Of a stretch of 64,000 nt of DNA, positions 44,730-55,678 are shown in pieces. The stretch spans positions 124,001-188,000 of the forward strand of contig JBCBVY010000005.1 of assembly GCA_039817385.1 (NCBI GenBank). The letters run 5' to 3'. The number at the start of each line of letters is the position of its first letter. Position 1 is the stretch's first letter. Both the position numbers and the translations under genes were made by a program. The notes under the pieces are model-generated. The model was not told where the DNA came from. It worked only from the letters and a program-made list of their open reading frames with translations, and ran no database searches. Origin of the DNA: JBCBCP01 sp039817385. Its GTDB lineage: Bacteria > Pseudomonadota > Alphaproteobacteria > Rhodobacterales > Rhodobacteraceae.

Positions 44730-47060
44730 CTAACGCGCTCTGATCAGCTGGCGCGTCTCGACCGGGGCTTGCATGCCCTTGAAGGTTAGCGGGCCGCGCT
44801 CTTCCATCACAGAGCCGTCCTCCAGCGCGATGGCGGCGCGCGGGCTGATCAGGATTTCGCCATCTTTGGCCTCATCGCACAGCCGCGCGGCAAGGTTCAC
44901 GGCTGTGCCCGAGGCGGTGTAATCCAGCCGTCCCTCCGAGCCGACCATGCCAACCGTGGCATAGCCCAGCGACACGCCAACCCCGAAGCCCAGCCGGTGG
45001 CCCATACGCGTCCAGCCTGCGAACAGCGCCTACATCCGCGCGCGCATCGAAAGCGCCAATCGCGCGGCATCCCCCGCGGGATCGTCCGAGGGGATCGGAT
45101 CGCCCATCAACACCATGATGCCGTCGCCCATGCGGTGATCCACGCCCGCACCATGTTCCGCAATCAGCGCGCCCATCGCTGCATGATAGGTCTGCAGCAC
45201 CTCGATGGTCTCTTCCGGCTCCGCCGTTTCGCAAAACGCGGTAAAGCCGCGGATATCGCAGAACAGCACCGCGATCAGCGCGCGGTGGCTTTGCAGGCGC
45301 GCCTCGTCGCCAACGACCTGATCGGCCACCGCCGAGGGCAGGAAGCGCTTCAGCCGGCCCATCCGTTCCAGCTCGCCCACCTGGGTTTGCACCCGCCCCT
45401 CCAGCTCGGTGTTCAGCGTCTCAAGCGCGCGGAATTGGCGGACGTTCTCGATGGCAATCACGGCCTGCGCAGCGAAACTTTGGACCAGGGCGATTTGTTC
45501 GGAGCGGAACGGTGCGACCTCCCGACGATAAAGGCCGATGGCACCGATTGCCCGACCATCGAGTAGCAGCGGTACAGCGACAAATGTGCGTACCCCCTCG
45601 ACATCAGCGGCCTCGACGCTCTGGGTGTTGCCTGATCGGTACGCCTCGGAATCGCGAATGTCTTCCGCCTGCGCGACTCGACATTCGCGGATCGCGATGC
45701 CGACGGAGGCGGGATCGTCGAGTGGCCACGTCCGCGTATTGCTGCGCAGGTATTCCGACCGTGCGCCGAGGCTGGATGCGAGTGTGATTTCTGATCGGTC
45801 TGCATCCAGCAGATAAAGTCCCGCAAACGGTGCATCGCACAGCGCGCGTGCATTTTCGAGTATGGCTTCGAACACGGGGCCTTCGTCCGAACGCGACCGG
45901 CTGATCACGTCCAGCACTTCCGAGGTGGCACGCTCCCGCTCCAGCCGCTCCTGGATTTCCCGAAACTGGCGCACGTTCTCGATGGCGATGACGGCTTGGG
46001 CGGCAAAATTCTCGACCAGCGCGACGTCAATCTCCGAGAACGGAGAGACGGTGCGCCGGTGCAGGTTGATCGCCCCAATCGCCCCGTCCGGGCCCAGCAG
46101 CGGAACGCACAAGGTCGACCGCTGGCCCATCACGTCCACGATGTATCGCGTCGCATGCACGCCGCGCGCGTAGCGGTCCGTCGCCTTCAGGTCCGCGATC
46201 TGGACAACACGGGGCGTGCAGATCGCCTCGGCGGCGACGGAATCAACCGGGTCCATGACCATCGGGTTCGCCTGCGCCTGCGCAATGAAGGCCGCATGCG
46301 CCTCCGCCATCGCGGGGTCGGGCAGCGCGTCGTTGATTTCCGCCAGCCGCATATGCGTGTCGCCCGCACGTCCCAGCAGCAGCGCCGCCATCTCTGCGCC
46401 GCAGAGGGTCCGCGCATTGCGCACGATCGCCTCGAACACCGGGGCCTCGTCATCCGTCAGCTGGCTCATGACCGTCAGCACCTTCGACATCGCCCGCTCA
46501 TGCGCCAGCCGCTCTTGCACCTCGCGGTACTGGCGCACGTTCTCGATGGCCATCACGGCCTGCGCGGCAAAAGCTTCGACAAGGGCGATGTCCTCAGGGC
46601 TGAAATCCTGCTGTTCGAACCGCGCGAGGCCGAGCACGCCAATACAGTCCCCGCCCTTCAACAGCGGCACGGACAGGAACGATCCGATCCCGTCCAGATC
46701 GACATGCACGCGGCGCATCGGATCGCCCGCGCGGTAAAGATCGCTTGCCGCCATGTCGTGCACGGCAACAGGTTTCAACGTGCGGTAGGCTTGCGCTTAG
46801 GTGGACGGCCCATCCACCGCCCACCGCATATCGCCCACCTTTGAATGGGGCAGCTCTGCGACATGCGATGCGCTGTAGGCCAGCTCCGTCCCGGCGGCGT
46901 TCAACAAGGACAGCCCGCAGAACGGGGCGGCGCAGAGCCGTGAGGCGTATTTGAGAATAACCGCAAAGACCGGTGCCTCGTCCGCGCGCGAAGCTGTCAT
47001 CGTCTCCAGCACATCGCGCAGCGCGGCAGCGGTGGCGTCCTGGGGCTGGGGCGCGGTCAT
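44730..47060 (-). pseudogene. Three-GAF adenylate/guanylate cyclase, two in-frame stops
   Basis: A single frame of 777 codons from ATG 47060 (MTAPQPQDATAAALRDVLE) to 44730, interrupted by TAA at 46799-46797 (codon 88) and TAG at 45032-45030 (codon 677) with no frame shift. Three tandem GAF domains with like linkers (FAAQAVIAIENVRQFR) precede a class III cyclase: VLFCDIRGFTAF and HRMGDGIMVLMGD hold the metal Asps, and after the second stop LDYTASGTAVNLAARL holds the Asn and Arg. The stop codons could each come from a Gln codon (CAA, CAG) by one C-to-T change. It lies 13 bases after gloB on the same strand. Either a recent pseudogene, sequence errors, or readthrough; truncated products would lack part of the active site. 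Confidence 0.8.
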
Positions 47061-47073
47061 GGGCGGGGCCAGG

Positions 47074-47835
47074 TCAGAAGTTGTCTTTGCGGGTGCGAAT
47101 CTCGGCGAAGACGTCCACCGGGGCCGCGCCCGCCATGCCAAGATGCGCCGCGATGGCCGCATCATCCGCTCGCAGGTAGGGGTTGGTGTCCAGCTCAAGG
47201 CCAAGCGCGGACGGCACGGTTGCGCGGCCTGCCGCGCGGGCCTGCGCCACGTCCGCGATCCGCGCCTGCAGGGCCGCGTTCTCCGGGTCCACCGTGATCG
47301 CAAAAGCCCCGTTTGCAGTGGTGTATTCGTGCCCCGAACAGATCATGGTGTCGCGCGGCAGCGCCTTGAACCGCGCGAGGCTTGCAAACATCTGCGGCAT
47401 CGTCCCCTCGAACACCCGCCCGCAGCCCAGCGCCATCAGGCTGTCCGCGGTAAAGGCCGCCCCTCCGCCGATAAAGGCGATATGCCCCACCGTATGGCCC
47501 GAGACATCCCAGACCTGCATCTGCGTCTCGCCAAAGGCAAACCCGTCGCCATCCGCCAGCGCCCGGTCCAGCGGCGGCAAGCGATGCGCGTCATCGCGGG
47601 CACCGGTGACGGGCGCAGGGTGCGCCCTCAGAACCTCGGCAAGCCCCTGCACATGGTCCCAGTGGTGGTGCGTGATCCAGACCTCGTCGAGGCCCCAGCC
47701 CCGCTGCGCCAGTTCGGCAAGGACCGGGTCCGCCTCCGGCACGTCGATCAGCGCGGTGCGCCCGGTTGCTGCATCGCGCGCAAGAAAGGCGTAATTGTCC
47801 GACAGGCAGGGAATTGTGACGATCTCGAGGGGCAT
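47074..47835 (-). CDS. gloB: Hydroxyacylglutathione hydrolase (glyoxalase II)
   Basis: 253 residues. Hydrolyses S-lactoylglutathione to D-lactate and glutathione. The dinuclear metal motif THHHWDHVQG (ITHHHWDH), then SGHTVGHIAFI and GHEYTTANGAFA with the C-terminal substrate-binding region ending AEIRTRKDNF, are all GloB features. ATG at 47835 (MPLEIVTIPCLSDNYAFL). Divergent from the methyltransferase gene; probably first in a transcript with the cyclase. Confidence 0.95.
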   Translation of the reverse strand: MPLEIVTIPCLSDNYAFLARDAATGRTALIDVPEADPVLAELAQRGWGLDEVWITHHHWDHVQGLAEVLRAHPAPVTGARDDAHRLPPLDRALADGDGFAFGETQMQVWDVSGHTVGHIAFIGGGAAFTADSLMALGCGRVFEGTMPQMFASLARFKALPRDTMICSGHEYTTANGAFAITVDPENAALQARIADVAQARAAGRATVPSALGLELDTNPYLRADDAAIAAHLGMAGAAPVDVFAEIRTRKDNF

Positions 47836-47898
47836 GGGCTTTTGATCCGATTGGTCTATGGTCGCACCATAGGCTGACGCATCCCGGGACCCTTCGCA

Positions 47899-48705
47899 AT
47901 GCATCTCGACGTGCAGGACCTGCGTGATTTCTACTACCGCAGCGCGCTGGGCCGCGCCGCGCAAGTCTCGTTGCGGGCCCGCCTGCTGGAAATCTGGCCT
48001 GAGGCGCAGGGCCAGACCGTTGCAGGCTTCGGCTTTGCGGTGCCGCTGCTGCGCCCGTACCTGCGGGATGCAAAACGCGTGATCGCCCTGATGCCTGGGC
48101 CGCAAGGGGTCATGCCCTGGCCCGCGAACAAACCAAACGTTTCCGTCCTGATCGAGGAAACCCTTTGGCCGATCGAGACCGGCCATGTGGACCGCCTGAT
48201 TGTCCTGCACGGGCTGGAGACGTCCGAACGGGTGCATGACCTTCTAGAGGAGTGCTGGCGCGTGCTGGGCCCCGGGGGCAAGGCGCTTTTTATCGTGCCA
48301 AACCGCACCGGCCTGTGGTCCCGCCGCGACCGCACGCCGTTTGGCTTTGGGCGCCCCTACACAACCAGCCAACTGGAGACGCAGCTGCGCAAACATCAGT
48401 TCCTGCCCGAGCGTCATGTCGGCGCGCTCTATCAGTTCCCCAGCTCCAAACGCTTCTGGATGCAGGCCGCGGGCATGTTCGAACGCATCGGCCGCGCGGC
48501 CCCGGGCATCGTCGCGGGCGGCGCGCTTCTGGTCGAGGCCAGCAAAAAGGTCTACCCGCCCAAAGGCACGGTCGAGCGCTGGCGCCTGCCGGCCCGCGCC
48601 ATCCTGCCAGGGGTCCGGGAACCGGCGGTTGGCAGCACACTATCTTCTTTGGGTTTCAAATATCCCGGGGAGCTCGAGGGGCAGCGCCCCTCGTCAACAA
48701 AATAA
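47899..48705 (+). CDS. Class I SAM-dependent methyltransferase-like protein
   Basis: 268 residues. A methyltransferase fold: VAGFGFAVPLLRPYL stands in the place of motif I, LIVLHGLETSERVHDLLEEC and VLGPGGKALFIVPNRTGLW are post-I motifs. The glycine-rich loop is degenerate (GFGFA), so SAM binding may be altered. Target unknown. The last 20 or so residues (SSLGFKYPGELEGQRP) are encoded by a dispersed repeat also present at 61705, so the natural C-terminus may have been extended by the insertion. Confidence 0.78.
   Translation: MHLDVQDLRDFYYRSALGRAAQVSLRARLLEIWPEAQGQTVAGFGFAVPLLRPYLRDAKRVIALMPGPQGVMPWPANKPNVSVLIEETLWPIETGHVDRLIVLHGLETSERVHDLLEECWRVLGPGGKALFIVPNRTGLWSRRDRTPFGFGRPYTTSQLETQLRKHQFLPERHVGALYQFPSSKRFWMQAAGMFERIGRAAPGIVAGGALLVEASKKVYPPKGTVERWRLPARAILPGVREPAVGSTLSSLGFKYPGELEGQRPSSTK
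48644..48692 (+). repeat. Dispersed repeat, CTTCTTTGGG copy 1
   Basis: CTTCTTTGGGTTTCAAATAT then CCCGGGG, 27 bases identical to 61705-61731, followed by a hairpin GAGGGGC-AGC-GCCCCTC (48676-48692). It lies within the 3' end of the methyltransferase frame. Confidence 0.85.
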
Positions 48706-48754
48706 AATCGAATCCGCCGCAGGCGGGCAATTGGATCAAAACGGGAGGAAAGAC

Positions 48755-49579
48755 ATGAAAGACGACACGCAAACCGCGCTGGGGCAGGGGTTCGACATCC
48801 CCGACCCGATGGACCTGCCCACGCTCAAGGGGCAGGTGCCGGATGCAGAATGGCAGCTCAGATGCGAGCTGGCCGCCACCTACCGGCTCTGCGCGCTGCA
48901 CGGCTGGACGGACCTTGTCTTTACCCATATCTCCGCGCGCCTGCCAGACGAGGACGGGGAGGAGCGCTTTCTCATCAACCCCTACGGCGTGATGTTTGAC
49001 GAGATGACCGCGTCCTGCCTCGTGAAGATCGACCTTGAGGGCAAAATCAAGCAGGACACGCCCTATTTCATCAATCCGGCGGGCTTCACCATCCATTCGG
49101 CGATCCACGCCGCGCGGCACGATGCGGGCTGCGTGATCCATGTGCACACGCCCTATGGCGTTGCGGTCAGCGTGCAGGAGGGCGGGCTGCGCCGCTACAC
49201 CCAGTTCGCCATGATCGTCGAAGGCGACCTCGCCTATCATGACTACGAAGGCATCGCGCTGGATCTTTCCGAACGCGAGCGCATTGTTGCGGACCTTGGG
49301 GGCAAGAACCTCCTGATGCTGCGCAACCACGGCACGCTGACGACGGGCCGGAACTGCGCGCTCGCCTTCCTGCGGATGTATTTCCTGGAGAACGCCTGCA
49401 AGACCCAGATCCTCGCGCAGGCGGGCGGGTCGGAGACCCTGCGCGAAGAGCCGGAAGCGATGGGAACAAAGGTCGGCGGTCAAGCCGCAGGCGCCTTCAC
49501 GCCGGGGTCCGGCGACAATCTCGTGTGGCCGGGGCTGATGCGCAAGCTGGCGCGCACCAACCCGGGGCATGACCGCTAG
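48755..49579 (+). CDS. Class II aldolase/adducin family protein
   Basis: 274 residues. Zinc-dependent class II aldolase/adducin head fold: LCALHGWTDLVFTHISARLP, NPYGVMFDEMTAS, HAARHDAGCVIHVHTPYGVA (metal-binding HxH) and LLMLRNHGTLTTGRN (third His). The substrate is not known; members act as sugar-phosphate aldolases, epimerases or decarboxylases, and bacterial adducin-like proteins of this length are mostly uncharacterised. ATG 48755 with GGGAGGAA upstream. Confidence 0.9.
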   Translation: MKDDTQTALGQGFDIPDPMDLPTLKGQVPDAEWQLRCELAATYRLCALHGWTDLVFTHISARLPDEDGEERFLINPYGVMFDEMTASCLVKIDLEGKIKQDTPYFINPAGFTIHSAIHAARHDAGCVIHVHTPYGVAVSVQEGGLRRYTQFAMIVEGDLAYHDYEGIALDLSERERIVADLGGKNLLMLRNHGTLTTGRNCALAFLRMYFLENACKTQILAQAGGSETLREEPEAMGTKVGGQAAGAFTPGSGDNLVWPGLMRKLARTNPGHDR

Positions 49580-49877
49580 GCGCGGCTGTTTGCGCAACCA
49601 ATTTTGGCGCGGCTGCTGCGGAATCGCGGCGTGGCCGCGCCAAGTCGTGACAGTTTTGCGACAATTTGGCAGGTGCATTAGGTCGCACCTTTGCTAACTG
49701 TCTGAAAACACTGGAATTGTATGCCCTGCGGCGCCGTGTGCTATATATTGCGGGAGCTTGGACCGTCTGCTACATCCGCGGCTGACTTCGGCGGTGCAGA
49801 GGGGATTGTGCCGCGCAACCAGCTGCGCATCGCCCACCTGGGCCGGCTGCGCGGCCAACGACATCGAAAGGGTGGAT
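49580..49877 (+). other. Leader and promoter region of the atp operon
   Basis: 298 bases without a gene. An AT-rich TATATATT at 49742-49749 stands out and could be a -10, with TTGTAT 19 bases upstream as a weak -35, leaving a leader of about 125 bases to atpH. Two short GC stems lie before it (GGCGCGGC and GCCGCGCC, 49613-49640). No RNA gene recognised. Confidence 0.4.
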
Positions 49878-50438
49878 GTGTCCGAACCAGCTTCGATTTC
49901 CACCGGCATCGCTGCCCGCTATGCAGCCGCCGTCCACGACCTGGCCAAAGAGGCCAAATCCGTAAATGTTCTGGAAGGTGACATTGCCGCGCTCCGCGAC
50001 GCGCTCGGCGCATCGGACGATCTGCGCGATCTGATCACGTCTCCGATCTACAGCCGCGCGGCGCAGGAAAGCGCCATCAGGGCGGTGGCGGAAAAAATGG
50101 GCCTGTCGGGCATGATGTCCAGCACGCTACGCCTGATGGCGCAGAAACGCCGCCTGTTTGTCGTGCCGCAGATGCTGACCGCCATCGCAGCGATGATCGC
50201 CGAAGAGAAAGGCGAAGTGACAGCCGAAGTGCGCAGCGCCAAGGCGCTGACCAAGGCCCAGGAAGGCAATCTGGCCAAAACGCTCGAAGCCTCCGTCGGC
50301 AAAAAAGTGACCATCAACACGACCGTCGATGACAGCCTCATCGGCGGTCTCGTCGTCAAGGTTGGCTCGAAGATGATCGACACCTCGATCGCCTCCAAGC
50401 TCGCCTCCCTACAGAATGCAATGAAAGAGGTCGGATAA
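49878..50438 (+). CDS. atpH: F0F1 ATP synthase subunit delta
   Basis: 186 residues. Delta links the F1 head to the peripheral stalk. ISTGIAARYAAAVHDLAKEA at the N-terminus and INTTVDDSLIGGLVVKVGSK at the C-terminus are the OSCP/delta signatures. Start is GTG at 49878 (VSEPASIS) with GAAAGGG upstream; the frame extends upstream without similarity. The stop abuts the atpA ATG. First gene of atpHAGDC. Confidence 0.95.
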   Translation: MSEPASISTGIAARYAAAVHDLAKEAKSVNVLEGDIAALRDALGASDDLRDLITSPIYSRAAQESAIRAVAEKMGLSGMMSSTLRLMAQKRRLFVVPQMLTAIAAMIAEEKGEVTAEVRSAKALTKAQEGNLAKTLEASVGKKVTINTTVDDSLIGGLVVKVGSKMIDTSIASKLASLQNAMKEVG

Positions 50439-51980
<1,542 letters not shown>

Positions 51981-51992
51981 GGGAGCGCCAAC

Positions 51993-52868
51993 ATGCCTTC
52001 CCTGAAGGACCTTAAAAACCGGATCGAAAGCGTGAAGAACACGCGGAAGATCACCAAAGCCATGCAGATGGTCGCGGCGGCCAAGCTCCGCCGCGCCCAG
52101 GAAAGCGCAGAGGCCGCACGCCCCTACACCGAACGGTTCAACGCCGTGATGGTGGGGCTGGCGGCGGCGGCTGAAGGATCGGAAAGCGCGCCCAAGCTGC
52201 TGTCGGGCACCGGCAACGATGACGTGCACCTGCTTGTCGTGATGACGGCGGAACGGGGCCTCTGCGGTGGCTTCAACGCCAACATCGCCAAGCTCGCGCG
52301 GACCAAGGCCGAAACGCTGAAAGCGGCGGGCAAGACGGTCAAGATCCTGACCGTGGGCAAAAAAGGCCGGGACGCGCTCAAGCGTGACTTTGGCGATAGC
52401 TTCGTTGGTCACGTGGACCTGACTGAGGTCAAGAATGTCGGCTATGCGGATGCGCAGGGCATCGCCCGCGACGTTCTGGGCCGCTTTGACGCGGACGAGT
52501 TTGATGTTGCGACGATCTTTTATTCAAAGTTCGTGAACGTGGTCAGCCAGATCCCGACCGCGCAGCAGGTCATCCCGTTCGAGGTGCGTGAAGGCGCCGA
52601 GGCCGAGGCCAGCACGCTCTACGATTACGAGCCGGACGAAGAGGCGATCCTCGCCGATCTTCTGCCGCGCGGTGTGGCCACGGCGATCTTTTCGGGCCTG
52701 CTGGAAAACGGCGCGTCCGAACAGGGCGCCCGGATGAGCGCGATGGACAACGCAACGCGCAATGCGGGTGACATGATCGACCGCCTGACCATCGAATTCA
52801 ACCGTTCCCGCCAGGCCGTCATCACGAACGAGCTGATTGAAATCATCTCGGGCGCGGAGGCGCTTTAG
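51993..52868 (+). CDS. atpG: F0F1 ATP synthase subunit gamma
   Basis: 291 residues. Central rotor shaft. MPSLKDLKNRIESVKNTRKI and TKAMQMVAAAKLRRAQ at the N-terminus, ERGLCGGFNANI, and ASEQGARMSAMDNATRNAGD near the C-terminus are the gamma signatures. ATG 51993 with AGGGAG upstream. Followed by an extra small ORF, not directly by atpD. Confidence 0.97.
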   Translation: MPSLKDLKNRIESVKNTRKITKAMQMVAAAKLRRAQESAEAARPYTERFNAVMVGLAAAAEGSESAPKLLSGTGNDDVHLLVVMTAERGLCGGFNANIAKLARTKAETLKAAGKTVKILTVGKKGRDALKRDFGDSFVGHVDLTEVKNVGYADAQGIARDVLGRFDADEFDVATIFYSKFVNVVSQIPTAQQVIPFEVREGAEAEASTLYDYEPDEEAILADLLPRGVATAIFSGLLENGASEQGARMSAMDNATRNAGDMIDRLTIEFNRSRQAVITNELIEIISGAEAL

Positions 52869-52872
52869 TACG

Positions 52873-53115
52873 ATGGCTGAAGTGACCAACGGGCTGATCT
52901 ACGAGGTGCTCAAGGGCATTCAGGCCGACGTCGCGATCATCAAGCGCGACGTTGCAGACCTGAAATCCCGCGTGACAAACCTCGAGGTCGCCATTGGTCA
53001 GATGCAGACATCCTTTGGCCACCTCAATGGCCGTATGGACACAATGGATATGAGGATCGACCGGATCGAAAAACGGCTCGGTCTGTCCGAAACCCCCAAT
53101 CCCGCGGCCAAGTAA
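52873..53115 (+). CDS. Small coiled-coil protein inside the atp operon
   Basis: 80 residues: MAEVTNGLIYEVLKGIQADV, then alternating heptads (AIIKRDVADLKSRVTNLEVA, IGQMQTSFGHLNGRMDTMDM, RIDRIEKRLGL). It is predicted to be one long helix or short coiled coil, with no signal peptide. It lies 4 bases after the atpG stop and 21 before atpD, in the operon direction, so it should be co-expressed with ATP synthase. I do not know a subunit of this type; similar short coiled coils occur in many unrelated contexts. Function unknown. Confidence 0.75.
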   Translation: MAEVTNGLIYEVLKGIQADVAIIKRDVADLKSRVTNLEVAIGQMQTSFGHLNGRMDTMDMRIDRIEKRLGLSETPNPAAK

Positions 53116-53136
53116 GGCCAACAAGGAGACCGCTAC

Positions 53137-54561
53137 ATGGCAAACGCAGTCGGAAAAGTAACCCAGGTCATCGGCGCCGTCGTGGACGTGCAGTTTGACG
53201 ACCACCTGCCCGAAATCCTCAACGCGCTGACCTGCGACAACAACGGCAAGAAGCTGGTGCTCGAAGTGGCGCAGCACATGGGCGAAAACACGGTCCGCAC
53301 CATCGCGATGGATGCGACCGAAGGCCTTGTGCGCGGTCAGGACGTCACCGACACCGATGGCCCGATCTCGGTGCCCGTTGGCACCGCAACGCTGGGCCGT
53401 ATTCTGAACGTCACCGGCGAGCCGATTGACGAAAAAGGCCCGGTCGAGGCCGACGAGTTCCGCCCGATCCACGCACCCGCACCTGACTTCAGCGACCAGT
53501 CGACCGAGGCCGAAGTCCTTGTGACCGGCATCAAGGTCATCGACCTGCTGGCGCCTTACGCGAAAGGCGGCAAGATCGGCCTCTTCGGCGGCGCGGGCGT
53601 GGGCAAGACGGTTCTGATCCAGGAACTGATCAACAACATCGCGAAGGTGCACTCGGGCCTGTCGGTTTTCGCCGGTGTGGGTGAGCGGACCCGTGAGGGC
53701 AACGACCTCTACCACGAGATGATCGAATCCGGCGTTCTGACCCCGGACAACCTGCCCGACTCCAAGATCGCCCTGTGCTTTGGCCAGATGAACGAGCCTC
53801 CGGGCGCACGTGCCCGCATCGCGCTGACCGGTCTGACCCTGGCGGAGCAGTTCCGCGACGCGACAGGCACCGATGTTCTGTTCTTTGTCGACAACATCTT
53901 CCGCTTCACGCAGGCCGGTTCCGAAATGTCCGCTCTGCTGGGCCGGATCCCCTCCGCCGTGGGCTACCAGCCGACGCTGGCAACCGACATGGGCGCGATG
54001 CAGGAGCGCATCACGTCGACCAAGAACGGCTCGATCACCTCGATCCAGGCGGTCTACGTGCCTGCGGACGACCTCACCGACCCCGCGCCTGCGACGACCT
54101 TTGCGCACCTTGACGCAACGACGGTTCTTAACCGGGCGATTTCCGAGCTGGGCATTTACCCGGCGGTGGACCCGCTCGATTCGACGTCGCGCCTGATGGA
54201 TCCGCTGATCGTGGGCCAAGAGCATTACGAAGTGGCGCGCGACGTGCAGGGCCTTCTGCAGCGCTACAAGTCGCTGCAGGACATCATCGCGATCCTTGGC
54301 ATGGACGAGCTGTCCGAAGAGGACAAGCTGACCGTCGCCCGCGCGCGTAAAATCCAGCGCTTCTTGTCGCAGCCCTTCGACGTGGCCAAAGTCTTTACCG
54401 GCTCTGACGGTGTTCAGGTTCCGCTGGAAGACACGATCAAGTCGTTCAAAGCGGTTGTCGCGGGCGAGTATGACCACCTGCCCGAAGGTGCCTTCTACAT
54501 GGTGGGCGGCATTGATGAGGTGATCGCCAAAGCTGAGAAGATGGCCGCCGAAGCCGCCTAA
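53137..54561 (+). CDS. atpD: F0F1 ATP synthase subunit beta
   Basis: 474 residues. Catalytic subunit. GGAGVGKT (151-158), GERTREGND (182-190), LFFVDNIFRFTQAG as Walker B region and the DELSEED-like segment MDELSEEDKLT are all present. ATG 53137 with AAGGAG upstream. Confidence 0.98.
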   Translation: MANAVGKVTQVIGAVVDVQFDDHLPEILNALTCDNNGKKLVLEVAQHMGENTVRTIAMDATEGLVRGQDVTDTDGPISVPVGTATLGRILNVTGEPIDEKGPVEADEFRPIHAPAPDFSDQSTEAEVLVTGIKVIDLLAPYAKGGKIGLFGGAGVGKTVLIQELINNIAKVHSGLSVFAGVGERTREGNDLYHEMIESGVLTPDNLPDSKIALCFGQMNEPPGARARIALTGLTLAEQFRDATGTDVLFFVDNIFRFTQAGSEMSALLGRIPSAVGYQPTLATDMGAMQERITSTKNGSITSIQAVYVPADDLTDPAPATTFAHLDATTVLNRAISELGIYPAVDPLDSTSRLMDPLIVGQEHYEVARDVQGLLQRYKSLQDIIAILGMDELSEEDKLTVARARKIQRFLSQPFDVAKVFTGSDGVQVPLEDTIKSFKAVVAGEYDHLPEGAFYMVGGIDEVIAKAEKMAAEAA

Positions 54562-54564
54562 TAC

Positions 54565-54609
54565 GTGCGGTGCGCCGCACAGGCGCGCCAATCGTAGGGT
54601 GCGCGCACC
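54565..54609. repeat. Two hairpins between atpD and atpC
   Basis: GTGCGG-TGCG-CCGCAC at 54565-54580, then GTAGGGTGCGCGCACC at 54594-54609, whose last 12 bases are a perfect palindrome. The GTAGGGTG start resembles the window's palindrome family. They may tune atpC expression. Confidence 0.6.
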
Positions 54610-54628
54610 GTCCGTGAAGGAGAGAACG

Positions 54629-55054
54629 ATGCAGTTTGATTTGGTTTCGCCCGAGCGCCAGCTGGCCTCGATGGATGTGACCTCTGTCCAGATCCCCGCC
54701 GCGGCGGGCGACATGACCGCGATGGCCGATCACGCGCCCACGATCACGACGCTGCGCCCCGGCGTGCTGAAGGCCGACGGCGCCGAAGGGATGGTGGAAT
54801 ACGTGGTGACCGGCGGCTTCGCCGAGATTGGCAGCAACGGCGTTTCCGTTCTGGCGGAACAGGCCGTGGCCAAGGCGGACATGACGCAGGACACGATGGA
54901 CGCAATGTTCAACGCGGCGCAGGACGCGTACACGCGCACCAAAGAGACCGCTTCGGACGACACCGGCCGGGTGGACGACGCGGCCAAGCTGATCGCTGAT
55001 ATTGCTGCGATTGGTGATGAGATTGGGCTCAGCACAAAGCAGCCCAACCTCTAA
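54629..55054 (+). CDS. atpC: F0F1 ATP synthase subunit epsilon
   Basis: 141 residues. MQFDLVSPERQLASMDVTSV and the beta-sandwich GDMTAMADHAPTITTLRPGV identify epsilon; the helical C-terminal arm is shortish. It couples the rotor to F0 and inhibits ATPase. ATG 54629 with GAAGGAGAG upstream. Last gene of the operon. Confidence 0.95.
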   Translation: MQFDLVSPERQLASMDVTSVQIPAAAGDMTAMADHAPTITTLRPGVLKADGAEGMVEYVVTGGFAEIGSNGVSVLAEQAVAKADMTQDTMDAMFNAAQDAYTRTKETASDDTGRVDDAAKLIADIAAIGDEIGLSTKQPNL

Positions 55055-55084
55055 CCTGCCGGTCTTGTGGCAGAAAACATACGG

Positions 55085-55117
55085 CAGCCCCGGGTTCATC
55101 CCCGGGGCTGTCTTGCG
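55085..55117 (+). terminator. Terminator of the atp operon
   Basis: CAGCCCCGGG (55085-55094), TTCATC, CCCGGGGCTG (55101-55110): a perfect 10-bp stem. The T run after it is poor (TCTTGCGTTT). Confidence 0.75.
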
Positions 55118-55177
55118 TTTGGGGCCTTGATTTGCTCTTTGGCCCTATGGCGCGGTGGGGGCGGCGCGAGGACGTGA

Positions 55178-55528
55178 ATGAAGCGACTTAGAAACTACAT
55201 GATCGGCGTCGATCAGGGCGACACGGTCCTGTTCTCCGACTTTGAAGACGGCGGCGAGATGTGGACAGGCCGCGGGGCCCGCGAACGCCGCCGCCGGATC
55301 AAGTTTGGCGAACGCTACCGCAAGCCGCCCTCAGTGCAGCTTTCCATCAGCCAGTGGGACATGGACGCCACGACGGTCATCCGTGCCGATCTGCAGGCGG
55401 AGACGATCACCGAGGACGGCTTTGACCTCGTCTTTCGCACCTGGGGCGACACCCGCGTCGCCCGGGCCCGCGTGGCATGGATGGCAATTGGCGAGCTGAG
55501 CGACCCTGAGGACTGGGATTTGGGGTAG
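55178..55528 (+). CDS. H-type lectin domain protein
   Basis: 116 residues. From about residue 38 the sequence GERYRKPPSVQLSISQWDMD, then FDLVFRTWGDTRVARARVAW, matches the H-type lectin (discoidin-I C-terminal/snail agglutinin) beta-sandwich. No signal peptide is seen, so it is cytosolic or secreted by another route. Ligand unknown; carbohydrate binding is inferred from the fold only. ATG 55178. Confidence 0.75.
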   Translation: MKRLRNYMIGVDQGDTVLFSDFEDGGEMWTGRGARERRRRIKFGERYRKPPSVQLSISQWDMDATTVIRADLQAETITEDGFDLVFRTWGDTRVARARVAWMAIGELSDPEDWDLG

Positions 55529-55625
55529 GCGTGCCGGTGAGGCGAATGTCCGCTGTGAGCTCATTCCTCCGGATGCTGCGCAGCGCACAAACGGCAACTT
55601 TCGCGATCAAGTCTGACGAGGACGC

Positions 55626-55656
55626 TTGACCTAAAGTAGCTTCAGGCCGGTATTAA
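55626..55656 (+). promoter_or_regulatory. MerR-type promoter with operator dyad
   Basis: TTGACC (55626-55631), a 19-base spacer and TATTAA (55651-55656). Inside it CCTAAAG-TAG-CTTCAGG (55630-55646) is a dyad with one mismatch. The long spacer and central dyad are the standard MerR-family layout. It lies 22 bases before merR, so the merR-SDR pair is probably self-regulated. Confidence 0.78.
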
Positions 55657-55678
55657 CCTGGGCGAAAGGGGCGACTGT

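Noticed and set aside
52843..54714. 623-codon minus-strand ORF opposite atpD
   Set aside because: Same reason; the sense strand is clearly atpD.
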